64,000 nucleotides of DNA from Photobacterium carnosum (GTDB lineage Bacteria > Pseudomonadota > Gammaproteobacteria > Enterobacterales > Vibrionaceae), in contig NZ_NPIB01000006.1 of the NCBI RefSeq assembly GCF_002849605.1, forward strand, positions 1-64,000. Direction: 5' to 3'. This document shows, piece by piece, positions 56,770 to 64,000 of the stretch. A program made the translations under genes and the position numbers. Under the pieces are notes generated by a model. That model ran no database searches, was not told the origin of the DNA, and worked only from the letters and a program-made list of their open reading frames with translations. Numbering within the stretch: the first letter of the stretch is position 1; every line of letters starts with the position of its first letter.

Positions 56770-57669
56770 TTATTCGCTTAGCGAAGATAATTCTGGCGCT
56801 GCATTTTGTTCTGCCATAAAAATACGACTCAATTCAAGTAGCGACAATCTATGTTCAATAAACTCATACACATTTCCGGATAAAGCGAGTTTATATAGCA
56901 TCACTGCTGTTGAATAATCTTGCTGCTGTTGATATCGCTGCGCTAAATAAAAATAGCCTTCCGTTAGTCGTAATGCTAACTGTTCATTGTTATCACTACT
57001 TTCTGCAATATCCGTGACAAATTGCTCTTCACTAATATCACCAAGGTACATTCGTACAATTTGCCAACCCCAATCTTGTTTATCACTCATCACATAACGC
57101 TGTTGAAGCAACGATTGTGCTTGCTGTGGCACAAATTTCAAATCATTAATATATAACCAAATCACGCGATAAGGATCATTAATATCCTGCTGATAATGGG
57201 GTAATAAATCATCATTAGCTAAATCATAACGCTCGCCATAATACAGCGCAATACCACGATTACGGTGGGCATAAGGATGATCAGGGGCTAAATCTAACGT
57301 GGAATCAAAGGATTCATAAGCAGAATCAAACATCCCCATTTGAGTAAAAATAACGCCTGCAACATTAAATAAATCAGGTTGATTAGGATTTAAGGTTAAC
57401 GACTTATTAAAATCAAGTCGGGCGAAATCACGCAAACCTAAACTGTCATGCAGTAAACCACGATCATAATAAATGGTTGCTAAGGTTATTTGAGGAATAT
57501 TGGGTTGTTGTAATATTTGCTCAATTCTTGCCAACTGAATCTGCTGTTGCAAACTAGGTTGATAAGGGATCGCCATTGGCGGATGGGTCCATGTCGTTGG
57601 CGTTGCTGAACATCCACTCAGCACCAGTGCAGTAGCTATTACAGCATATCGAAGATGGCGTATTATCAA
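56770..57669 (-). CDS. nlpI: Lipoprotein NlpI (TPR protein)
   Basis: Outer-membrane lipoprotein of 299 residues that scaffolds peptidoglycan hydrolases and the Prc protease. Signal peptide with lipobox LVLSGC (Cys20), then TPR repeats: TLATIYYDRGLLHDSLGLRD, NQPDLFNVAGVIFTQMGMFD and HPYAHRNRGIALYYGERYD. Downstream of pnp on the same strand as in E. coli. Confidence 0.96.
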   Translation of the reverse strand: MIIRHLRYAVIATALVLSGCSATPTTWTHPPMAIPYQPSLQQQIQLARIEQILQQPNIPQITLATIYYDRGLLHDSLGLRDFARLDFNKSLTLNPNQPDLFNVAGVIFTQMGMFDSAYESFDSTLDLAPDHPYAHRNRGIALYYGERYDLANDDLLPHYQQDINDPYRVIWLYINDLKFVPQQAQSLLQQRYVMSDKQDWGWQIVRMYLGDISEEQFVTDIAESSDNNEQLALRLTEGYFYLAQRYQQQQDYSTAVMLYKLALSGNVYEFIEHRLSLLELSRIFMAEQNAAPELSSLSE

Positions 57670-57725
57670 CTCAGTTCTCCCTGTTACATTAATGACGATC
57701 CGGCGTCTATGATAATATTGAGATC

Positions 57726-57752
57726 AAAAAAAGGGGCTTAATAGCCCCTTTA
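57726..57752 (-). terminator. Terminator or hairpin between pnp and nlpI
   Basis: On the minus strand AAAGGGGCT-ATTA-AGCCCCTTT is followed by T-run, 24 bp after the pnp stop. Confidence 0.85.
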
Positions 57753-57774
57753 TATCATGATATTAGCAAAACGC

Positions 57775-59898
57775 TTAGCCTTGTGGCTGTTCGTCTTGTA
57801 CAGGAGCTGCGGCTGGCGCTTCTACTGCTTCTTTCATGCTTAGACGGATACGGCCTTGACGGTCAATTTCAAGTACTTTAACTTGAACTTCTTGACCCAT
57901 CTGTAGGTAATCAGACACTTTCTCTACACGATCTTGTGAGATTTGAGAAATGTGAACTAGACCTTCTTTGGTACCGATAACTGATACAAACGCACCGAAA
58001 TCAACGATACGCATTACTTTACCAGTATAAACACGGCCAACTTCAACGTCAGCAGTGATTTCTTCGATACGACGGATTGCTTCTTGTGCAGCAGTTCCTT
58101 CTGTCGCAGCGATTTTGATTGTACCGTCGTCTTCGATTTCAATAGTTGTACCAGTTTCTTCAGTAAGTGCACGGATAACTGCACCACCTTTACCGATAAC
58201 ATCTTTAATCTTCTCAGGATTGATCTTCATCATGTGAATACGAGGAGCAAACTGAGAGATATCTTCACGAGGAGAGTTAATTGCGTTATCCATTACGCTA
58301 AGGATGTGCTTACGCGCGCCTTTAGCTTGGTTAAGTGCAATTTCCATGATCTCTTTAGTGATACCTTCAATCTTGATATCCATCTGAAGCGCTGTGATAC
58401 CGTCGTTAGTACCCGCTACTTTAAAGTCCATGTCACCTAGGTGATCTTCGTCACCAAGAATGTCAGAAAGAACAACGAAATCATCGCCTTCTTTCACAAG
58501 ACCCATTGCGATACCCGCAACAGACGCTTTGATTGGCACACCAGCATCCATAAGAGCAAGTGAAGTACCACATACAGAAGCCATTGAAGATGAACCGTTA
58601 GATTCAGTGATTTCTGATACTACACGTACTGTGTATGGGAATTCGTCAACAGATGGCATTACAGCAGCAATACCACGCTTAGCCAACTTACCGTGACCAA
58701 TTTCACGACGCTTAGGCGAACCAACGAAACCAGTTTCACCTACACAGTATGGAGGGAAGTTGTAGTGAAGAAGGAAATGATCTTTCTTCTCACCCATGAT
58801 GCTATCAATGATTTGTGCATCACGTTGTGTACCAAGCGTTGCAGTAACAAGTGCTTGTGTTTCACCACGAGTAAATAGTGCAGAACCGTGAGTACGTGGA
58901 AGTACACCAGTACGTACGTCTAGCGCACGAATCATGTCTTTTTCACGACCATCAATACGAGGAAGACCCGCAATGATACGGCCACGAACAACTGTCTTCT
59001 CTAGATCGTGGAAGATAGTGTGGATTTCTTTAGTGCTTAGTGCAGAATCTTCAGCAAGTAGCACGTCATTTAGCTCAGCAGCGATCTCATGGATGCGATC
59101 GTAACGAGCCATTTTTTCAGTGATTTGGTAAGCTTCAACAAGCTTAGCTTCAGCTAATTCAGCGATCTTAGTTTTAAGTGCTGTGTTCTCAACAGGCGCA
59201 GCCCAATCCCAAACAGGAGTTGCAACTTCAGCAGCAAACTCATTGATTGCATTGATAACAACTTGTTGTTGATCGTGACCAAATACAACTGCTTGTAGCA
59301 TTTGCTCTTCAGATAGGCGATCAGCTTCTGATTCAACCATTAGCACTGCGTCTTTAGTACCAGCAACAACAAGATCTAGACGGCTATCTTCTAGTTCAAC
59401 GTTACTTGGGTTAAGAACGAATTGATCGTTGATGTAACCAACACGTGCTGCACCGATAGGACCATTGAATGGCATACCAGAAATAGCAAGCGCTGCAGAA
59501 GTACCGATCATTGTAACCATATCAGGGTTAACAGCAGGGTTTACAGAAACCACTGTTGCAATAACTTGTACTTCGTTTTTAAAATCATTAGGGAATAGCG
59601 GACGGATTGGACGGTCAATTAGACGTGCAGTCAGTGTTTCGCCTTCAGAAGGACGGCCTTCACGCTTGAAGAAACCACCAGGGATTTTACCTGCAGCGTA
59701 AGTACGCTCTTGGTAGTTTACTGTTAGCGGGAAGAAGTCTTGGCCTTCTACTGCTGTTTTCTTACCAACAACAGAAACGAACACAGAAGTGTCGTCCATG
59801 CTAACCATTACTGCAGCAGTCGCTTGACGTGCCATAACGCCAGTCTCAAGAGTAACCGTGTGGTTACCGTACTGGAAAGTTTTTACGATAGGATTCAC
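57775..59898 (-). CDS. pnp: Polyribonucleotide nucleotidyltransferase (PNPase)
   Basis: 3'-5' phosphorolytic exoribonuclease of 707 residues, part of the RNA degradosome. Two RNase PH domains (first near 1-140, second near 310-540 with [35 protein letters not shown] region), KH domain with [17 protein letters not shown] and an S1 domain ([21 protein letters not shown]). C-terminal tail is short and Gln/Ala-rich. Leader hairpin at 60006-60053 likely mediates RNase III autoregulation. Confidence 0.98.
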   Translation of the reverse strand: MNPIVKTFQYGNHTVTLETGVMARQATAAVMVSMDDTSVFVSVVGKKTAVEGQDFFPLTVNYQERTYAAGKIPGGFFKREGRPSEGETLTARLIDRPIRPLFPNDFKNEVQVIATVVSVNPAVNPDMVTMIGTSAALAISGMPFNGPIGAARVGYINDQFVLNPSNVELEDSRLDLVVAGTKDAVLMVESEADRLSEEQMLQAVVFGHDQQQVVINAINEFAAEVATPVWDWAAPVENTALKTKIAELAEAKLVEAYQITEKMARYDRIHEIAAELNDVLLAEDSALSTKEIHTIFHDLEKTVVRGRIIAGLPRIDGREKDMIRALDVRTGVLPRTHGSALFTRGETQALVTATLGTQRDAQIIDSIMGEKKDHFLLHYNFPPYCVGETGFVGSPKRREIGHGKLAKRGIAAVMPSVDEFPYTVRVVSEITESNGSSSMASVCGTSLALMDAGVPIKASVAGIAMGLVKEGDDFVVLSDILGDEDHLGDMDFKVAGTNDGITALQMDIKIEGITKEIMEIALNQAKGARKHILSVMDNAINSPREDISQFAPRIHMMKINPEKIKDVIGKGGAVIRALTEETGTTIEIEDDGTIKIAATEGTAAQEAIRRIEEITADVEVGRVYTGKVMRIVDFGAFVSVIGTKEGLVHISQISQDRVEKVSDYLQMGQEVQVKVLEIDRQGRIRLSMKEAVEAPAAAPVQDEQPQG

Positions 59899-60251
59899 GT
59901 GAATTTCCTTAAATATATTCCGCTTTTTATTTACTGGTTGATTATAACCAAGACAAACATAAGCGTCATGTAATGATGTCCACTTTTTGTAGTGATTTCA
60001 CGTATCGCGACTAATGAAAGTTCTCAGCCATGAAAAAACTATCATTAGCCGCGACCTGAAGGTCGACGAAAACGACTCGCGAAGTCATAACAAGTGGATA
60101 TGTGCAGTTATTTACTCGACACCTATCATATCTCTGCGTAAGCATTCATACAACAAACTTGAGCTTAACTCCGGTACAGATAGTAGACGAAATTGCGAAA
60201 GATAACAGGGGGACGAATCAATAATAGCGGTATCAATAATAAAGAGCAGAT
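59899..60251 (-). other. pnp 5' leader region
   Basis: About 350 bp before pnp with no credible gene. Contains the stem-loop at 60006-60053. The rest is not recognised. Confidence 0.6.
60006..60053 (-). promoter_or_regulatory. RNase III-type stem-loop in the pnp leader
   Basis: CGCGACTAATGA (60006-60017) pairs with TCATTAGCCGCG (60042-60053) with one wobble, around a 24-nt loop. It lies ~110-155 bp upstream of pnp on the minus strand, the position of the E. coli stem-loop cut by RNase III during PNPase autocontrol. Confidence 0.65.
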
Positions 60252-60283
60252 AAAAAGAAAGGAGCCTAGGGCTCCTTTCTTAA
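60252..60283 (-). terminator. Terminator after rpsO
   Basis: On the minus strand AAGAAAGGAGCC-TAG-GGCTCCTTTCTT is a strong palindrome with a short U-run, right after rpsO. As in E. coli, it separates rpsO from pnp with some readthrough. Confidence 0.85.
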
Positions 60284-60290
60284 AGCAATC

Positions 60291-60560
60291 TTAGCGACGT
60301 AGGCCTTGACGCTTGATTAGGTCTTGGTAACGATCTAGATTTTTACCTTTAAGGTAATCTAGAAGCTTACGACGACGAGAAACCATGCGTAGTAGACCGC
60401 GACGGCTGTGGTGGTCATGCTTGTGGTTAGCAAAGTGACCTTGAAGGTGGTTGATTTGCGCTGTTAAAAGTGCAACCTGAACTTCAGGAGAACCAGTATC
60501 ATTTTCACATTGTGCGTAATCTGCAACGATTGCTGCTTTAGTTTCTGCATTCAGAGACAT
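60291..60560 (-). CDS. rpsO: 30S ribosomal protein S15
   Basis: Primary 16S-binding protein of 89 residues: [61 protein letters not shown]. Conserved order truB-rpsO-pnp. Confidence 0.99.
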   Translation of the reverse strand: MSLNAETKAAIVADYAQCENDTGSPEVQVALLTAQINHLQGHFANHKHDHHSRRGLLRMVSRRRKLLDYLKGKNLDRYQDLIKRQGLRR

Positions 60561-60758
60561 AACTTATTCCTAATACAAGATGTTATAATTTGTGCCGCCA
60601 ATCTCTGATTCAGCCGACACCCAAGCCGCGGATTATACTGATCAGCGGTACTAACTACAAGCGAATAATTAACCAGTTTTATTTTTAATCTCAAGCAACT
60701 CATGTGTAATAATCAAACTGATTTGTCACTCAGAATTACTTATGATTCCTTGGCGTCA

Positions 60759-61706
60759 TTATTGCTCTTGTTCGTTAGCCATTACGCGTTTTGGTGCCAA
60801 CATGCCTTTTGCATCAATGGTACCAACACCAATAAATTCCGCTGCTTCACCCACTGTAATGCGCACTAATGTGCCCTCAGCAGGAACAACTTCAGCACAG
60901 ACAGGATTACCATGTAAGACATGAACTGCAGCTTCAGCAGTAACATTCACTTCAGGTAAATCTTGCACAGCAGTATCAGTTGGCAATAACAACGCATCTA
61001 ATACTGTTCCAGGCTCAATTTCATCCACTTTCGCTTGATCAAGCATGGCTTGTAACTGCTCAATCGTTACCATACGATCGTAAGGGAAATTAGAGACACC
61101 AATACGACGTAAATAAATCACATGAGCGCCACAACCTAGCATTTCACCTAAATCATCAACAATAGTACGAATATATGTGCCTTTTGACACATGTAATTCC
61201 ATTTCAACTTCGTTGTTATCAAAGCGCAGTAACTCAACCGAATACACTGTAATTTTACGCGATTCACGAGGAATAGAAATTCCTTCACGAGCGTATTCAT
61301 ACAGTTTACGGCCTTGGTACTTTAATGCTGAGTACATGGATGGAATTTGATCTGTCGTACCACGAAAGCGATCAATACATGCTTCAAGTTGATCACGTTC
61401 AACATTCACAGCGCGGGTTTCAACCACTTCACCATCAGAATCAGACGTATCTGTACGCTCGCCTAATTTAGCAACCACACGGTAACGCTTATCTGAATCT
61501 AACAAAAATTGTGAAAACTTTGTCGCTTCACCAAAACAAAGCGGTAACATGCCCGTCGCTAAAGGATCAAGCGCACCTGTATGGCCCGCTTTTTGTGCAA
61601 AAAAGATACGTTTCACTTTTTGCAGGGTATCGTTAGAACTAATGCCGGTTGGTTTATCAACCAAGATCACACCGTTAATTGGACGACCTTTACGACGACG
61701 TGCCAT
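60759..61706 (-). CDS. truB: tRNA pseudouridine(55) synthase TruB
   Basis: Makes pseudouridine 55 in the T-loop of tRNAs, 315 residues. Catalytic Asp in [50 protein letters not shown] and [23 protein letters not shown] also conserved. Starts 2 bp after rbfA's stop on the minus strand, so translation is likely coupled. Confidence 0.98.
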   Translation of the reverse strand: MARRRKGRPINGVILVDKPTGISSNDTLQKVKRIFFAQKAGHTGALDPLATGMLPLCFGEATKFSQFLLDSDKRYRVVAKLGERTDTSDSDGEVVETRAVNVERDQLEACIDRFRGTTDQIPSMYSALKYQGRKLYEYAREGISIPRESRKITVYSVELLRFDNNEVEMELHVSKGTYIRTIVDDLGEMLGCGAHVIYLRRIGVSNFPYDRMVTIEQLQAMLDQAKVDEIEPGTVLDALLLPTDTAVQDLPEVNVTAEAAVHVLHGNPVCAEVVPAEGTLVRITVGEAAEFIGVGTIDAKGMLAPKRVMANEQEQ

Positions 61707-61708
61707 GT

Positions 61709-62110
61709 TTACTCCTCGCCTTTTTCTACTTCTTCTTCATCACCACGACGATCTTCATCGTCACGTACCGCTTTAGATACTAGGTTTGAAATACGCATAC
61801 CTTCAGTCAGTGACTGATCAAAGATAAAGTTCAATTCAGGCGTTACACGTAGGCGAATTTCTTTACCTAGTAGTGAACGGATGTAAGGTGCCATTTCACG
61901 TAATGCGTCTAAACTACCTTCAGCCGTTTGTTCACCAATCGGGAAAAACGTTACATAAATTTTGGCGTAGTTCATGTCACGCGATACATCAACACTTGAA
62001 ATAGTTGTCATTGCGATCGCAGGGTCTTTGATTTCACGCTGTAAAATCACTGCCAATTCTTTTTGTAGCTGTTGAGCTACACGTTGGGTACGGCTAAATT
62101 CTTTTGCCAT
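61709..62110 (-). CDS. rbfA: 30S ribosome-binding factor RbfA
   Basis: 16S 5'-end maturation and cold-shock factor of 133 residues. KH-like fold with [43 protein letters not shown], and [17 protein letters not shown]; acidic C-terminal tail ([15 protein letters not shown]). Between infB and truB. Confidence 0.98.
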   Translation of the reverse strand: MAKEFSRTQRVAQQLQKELAVILQREIKDPAIAMTTISSVDVSRDMNYAKIYVTFFPIGEQTAEGSLDALREMAPYIRSLLGKEIRLRVTPELNFIFDQSLTEGMRISNLVSKAVRDDEDRRGDEEEVEKGEE

Positions 62111-62143
62111 TATTTTGCTCTCTCTAAGAATAATGCTCTTGAA

Positions 62144-62170
62144 AGAATGGGGAGCCGAAGCTCCCCATTA
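62144..62170 (-). terminator. Hairpin between infB and rbfA
   Basis: Perfect AATGGGGAGC-CGAA-GCTCCCCATT stem-loop with a tetraloop. No strong U-run, so probably a pause or mRNA-stability element in the operon. Confidence 0.7.
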
Positions 62171-62208
62171 TCATTATCATGTTGAAAAACAACTATCTAC
62201 ACTGATTA

Positions 62209-64000
62209 TTAGTCAAGTGTACGTTGGATTTCAATAATTTCGAATACTTCGATCTGGTCACCAACGCGAACGTCGTTGTAGTTCTTAACGCCGATACCAC
62301 ACTCATAACCATTCTTAACTTCAGGCACGTCATCTTTAAAGCGACGTAGTGACTCAAGCTCACCTTCGTAAATAACAATGTTTTCACGTAGAACACGAAT
62401 AGGATTATTACGCTTGATAGTACCTTCAGTAACCATACAACCAGCGATTGCGCCAATCTTAGGAGACTTAAATACTTCACGAACTTCAGCAAGACCAATG
62501 ATTTCTTGTCTAAACTCAGGAGACAACATACCGCCCATCGCCGCTTTAACTTCGTCGATTAGTTGGTAGATGATTGAGTAATAACGTAAATCTAGGCTTT
62601 CATTGTCGATTGTTTGACGCGCAGAGGTGTCAGCACGAACGTTGAAGCCAAGTAGAATAGCGTTAGACGCTGCAGCAAGTGTTGCATCAGTTTCAGTGAT
62701 AGCACCAACACCTGAACCTACAATGTTCACTTTAACTTCATCAGTTGAAAGTTTACGTAGTGAGTCAGCAATTGCTTCAACAGAACCTTGAACGTCAGCT
62801 TTTAGAACGACATTCAGTTCAGCAACTTCGCCAGCTTCCATGTTCGCAAACATGTTTTCTAGCTTAGATTTTTGTTGACGTGCTAGTTTAATATCACGGA
62901 ATTTACCTTGACGGTAAAGCGCAACTTCACGAGCTTTACGCTCATCACGTACTACTGTTGCTTCATCACCTGATGCAGGAACACCAGAAAGACCAAGAAT
63001 CTCAACAGGAATAGAAGGACCTGCAGATTCAATTTCTTGACCTTGTTCGTTGCGCATTGCACGAATACGACCATGCATTAAACCACAAAGAACGATATCG
63101 CCTCTACGCAATGTACCTTCTTGAACAAGTACAGTTGCTACAGGACCACGGCCTTTATCAAGACGTGATTCGATAACAACACCAGATGCCATACCTTCTT
63201 CAACTGCTGTAAGTTCAAGAATTTCTGACTGAAGTAAGATAGCTTCTAGTAGGCCATCGATGTTAGTACCCTGTTTCGCAGAGATGTGAACAAACATGTT
63301 CTCACCGCCCCACTCTTCAGGCATAACACCGTATTGAGCTAGCTCATTCTTCACGCCGTCTGGGTTTGCATCTTCTTTATCGATCTTGTTTACCGCAACG
63401 ATCAAAGGTACACCAGCCGCTTTCGCGTGCTGAATAGCTTCAATTGTTTGTGGCATTACGCCATCGTCTGCTGCAACTACAAGTACAACGATATCTGTCG
63501 CTTGAGCACCACGAGCACGCATAGCGGTAAACGCTGCGTGTCCAGGAGTATCAAGGAAAGTGATCATACCGTTGTCAGTTTCAACATGGTAAGCACCGAT
63601 GTGCTGTGTAATACCACCAGCTTCGCCTGAAGCAACGTGTGCTTTACGAATGAAATCAAGTGTTGATGTTTTACCGTGGTCAACGTGACCCATGATAGTA
63701 ACAACTGGTGCACGAGAAACTTGTAATAAGTCTGCCGCATTACGATCAGAAAGCACAGCTTCTTCAAGCTCATTTTCTTTACGTAGAATAACTTTGTGGC
63801 CCATTTCTTCAGCAACAAGTGATGCTGTTTCTTGGTCGATAACTTGGTTGATAGTCGCCATAGCGCCCATCTTCATCATTACCTTGATAACTTCAACGCC
63901 TTTAACAGACATTTTGTTAGCCAGTTCAGAAACAATAATCGTTTCACCGATCACAACATCTTGCTTAGCAACTAGCGCTGTTTTATCAAAGCCATGTTGC
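62209..64000 (-). CDS. infB: Translation initiation factor IF-2 (3' part, truncated by window edge)
   Basis: C-terminal ~597 codons of IF2. The reading frame stays open to the right edge, so the start lies outside the window; the internal Met at 63954 is not the start. GTPase motifs: [33 protein letters not shown] and [10 protein letters not shown]; domain II and the fMet-tRNA-binding C2 domain ([36 protein letters not shown]) are complete. Confidence 0.98.
   Translation of the reverse strand, partial: QHGFDKTALVAKQDVVIGETIIVSELANKMSVKGVEVIKVMMKMGAMATINQVIDQETASLVAEEMGHKVILRKENELEEAVLSDRNAADLLQVSRAPVVTIMGHVDHGKTSTLDFIRKAHVASGEAGGITQHIGAYHVETDNGMITFLDTPGHAAFTAMRARGAQATDIVVLVVAADDGVMPQTIEAIQHAKAAGVPLIVAVNKIDKEDANPDGVKNELAQYGVMPEEWGGENMFVHISAKQGTNIDGLLEAILLQSEILELTAVEEGMASGVVIESRLDKGRGPVATVLVQEGTLRRGDIVLCGLMHGRIRAMRNEQGQEIESAGPSIPVEILGLSGVPASGDEATVVRDERKAREVALYRQGKFRDIKLARQQKSKLENMFANMEAGEVAELNVVLKADVQGSVEAIADSLRKLSTDEVKVNIVGSGVGAITETDATLAAASNAILLGFNVRADTSARQTIDNESLDLRYYSIIYQLIDEVKAAMGGMLSPEFRQEIIGLAEVREVFKSPKIGAIAGCMVTEGTIKRNNPIRVLRENIVIYEGELESLRRFKDDVPEVKNGYECGIGVKNYNDVRVGDQIEVFEIIEIQRTLD

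Noticed and set aside
57775..59898. Several plus-strand ORFs over pnp
   Set aside because: Antisense shadows of a highly conserved gene.
1..64000. CRISPR arrays, insertion sequences with terminal repeats and tRNA genes
   Set aside because: None found by reading: no regularly spaced repeats, no transposase genes and no cloverleaf other than the tmRNA acceptor domain.

Overview
The window reads as a chromosomal segment of a gamma-proteobacterium of the family Vibrionaceae, most likely Photobacterium or a close relative. Support comes from the 16S rRNA 5' end, gene orders shared with Vibrio (dnaK-dnaJ-pilE-minor pilins; radA-PilZ protein-serB; nupC-deoCABD; infB-rbfA-truB-rpsO-pnp-nlpI), a tmRNA tag of ANDENFALAA, and low GC content. 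The genus is inferred from gene content and order, not from any search.

Layout. Positions 1-481 hold the 5' end of a 16S rRNA gene on the minus strand with its leader (boxA) and a strong rrn promoter. 482-4012 is a type IV minor-pilin cluster (fimT-pilW-pilX-like-pilV, with pilE divergent). 4279-8289 holds dnaJ, dnaK and grpE, the last two with clear sigma-32 promoters. 8484-13242 is the conserved nadK-recN-bamE / rnfH-ratA / smpB block, with paired LexA boxes before recN. ssrA (tmRNA) lies at 13354-13723.

An AT-rich genomic island follows the 3' end of ssrA, from about 13724 to about 21700. It starts with a decayed P4-type integrase and a small membrane protein. Next comes an intact three-gene operon: a UvrD/Rep-like SF1 helicase, a DarT-like (DUF4433) ADP-ribosyltransferase and an ADP-ribosylglycohydrolase with a long C-terminal extension. 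It continues with a broken McrA-like HNH endonuclease, a serine recombinase that has lost its catalytic N-terminus, and a DarG-like macrodomain antitoxin with an apparent internal deletion. This is the accessory and most novel part of the window. The helicase-DarT-ARH operon looks like an ADP-ribosylation defence or toxin-antitoxin system in which a glycohydrolase stands where the usual DarG or NADAR antitoxin would be.

From 21745 onward the content is core genome: an HPP/UspA pair, ahpC (with an OxyR-type operator) and ahpF, an XRE regulator, yjjX, trpR, slt, ettA, an M23 peptidase, radA, a PilZ protein, serB, a YtjB/Smp-like protein, and the nucleoside catabolism genes deoD, deoB, deoA, deoC and nupC with CRP/CytR-like sites. 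It continues with a TatD hydrolase, prfC, rimI-holD, gldA, and ubiT with a GNAT gene divergent from a GGDEF-EAL gene and ubiU-ubiV (anaerobic ubiquinone synthesis, with an FNR-like site). The window ends with nlpI, pnp, rpsO, truB, rbfA and the 3' part of infB, which runs off the right edge.

Other notable points are a 123-bp tandem duplication of the 3' end of pilW that ends in a nonsense codon, and a pilin-operon terminator whose U-tract coincides with the A-tract upstream of the rrn promoter.
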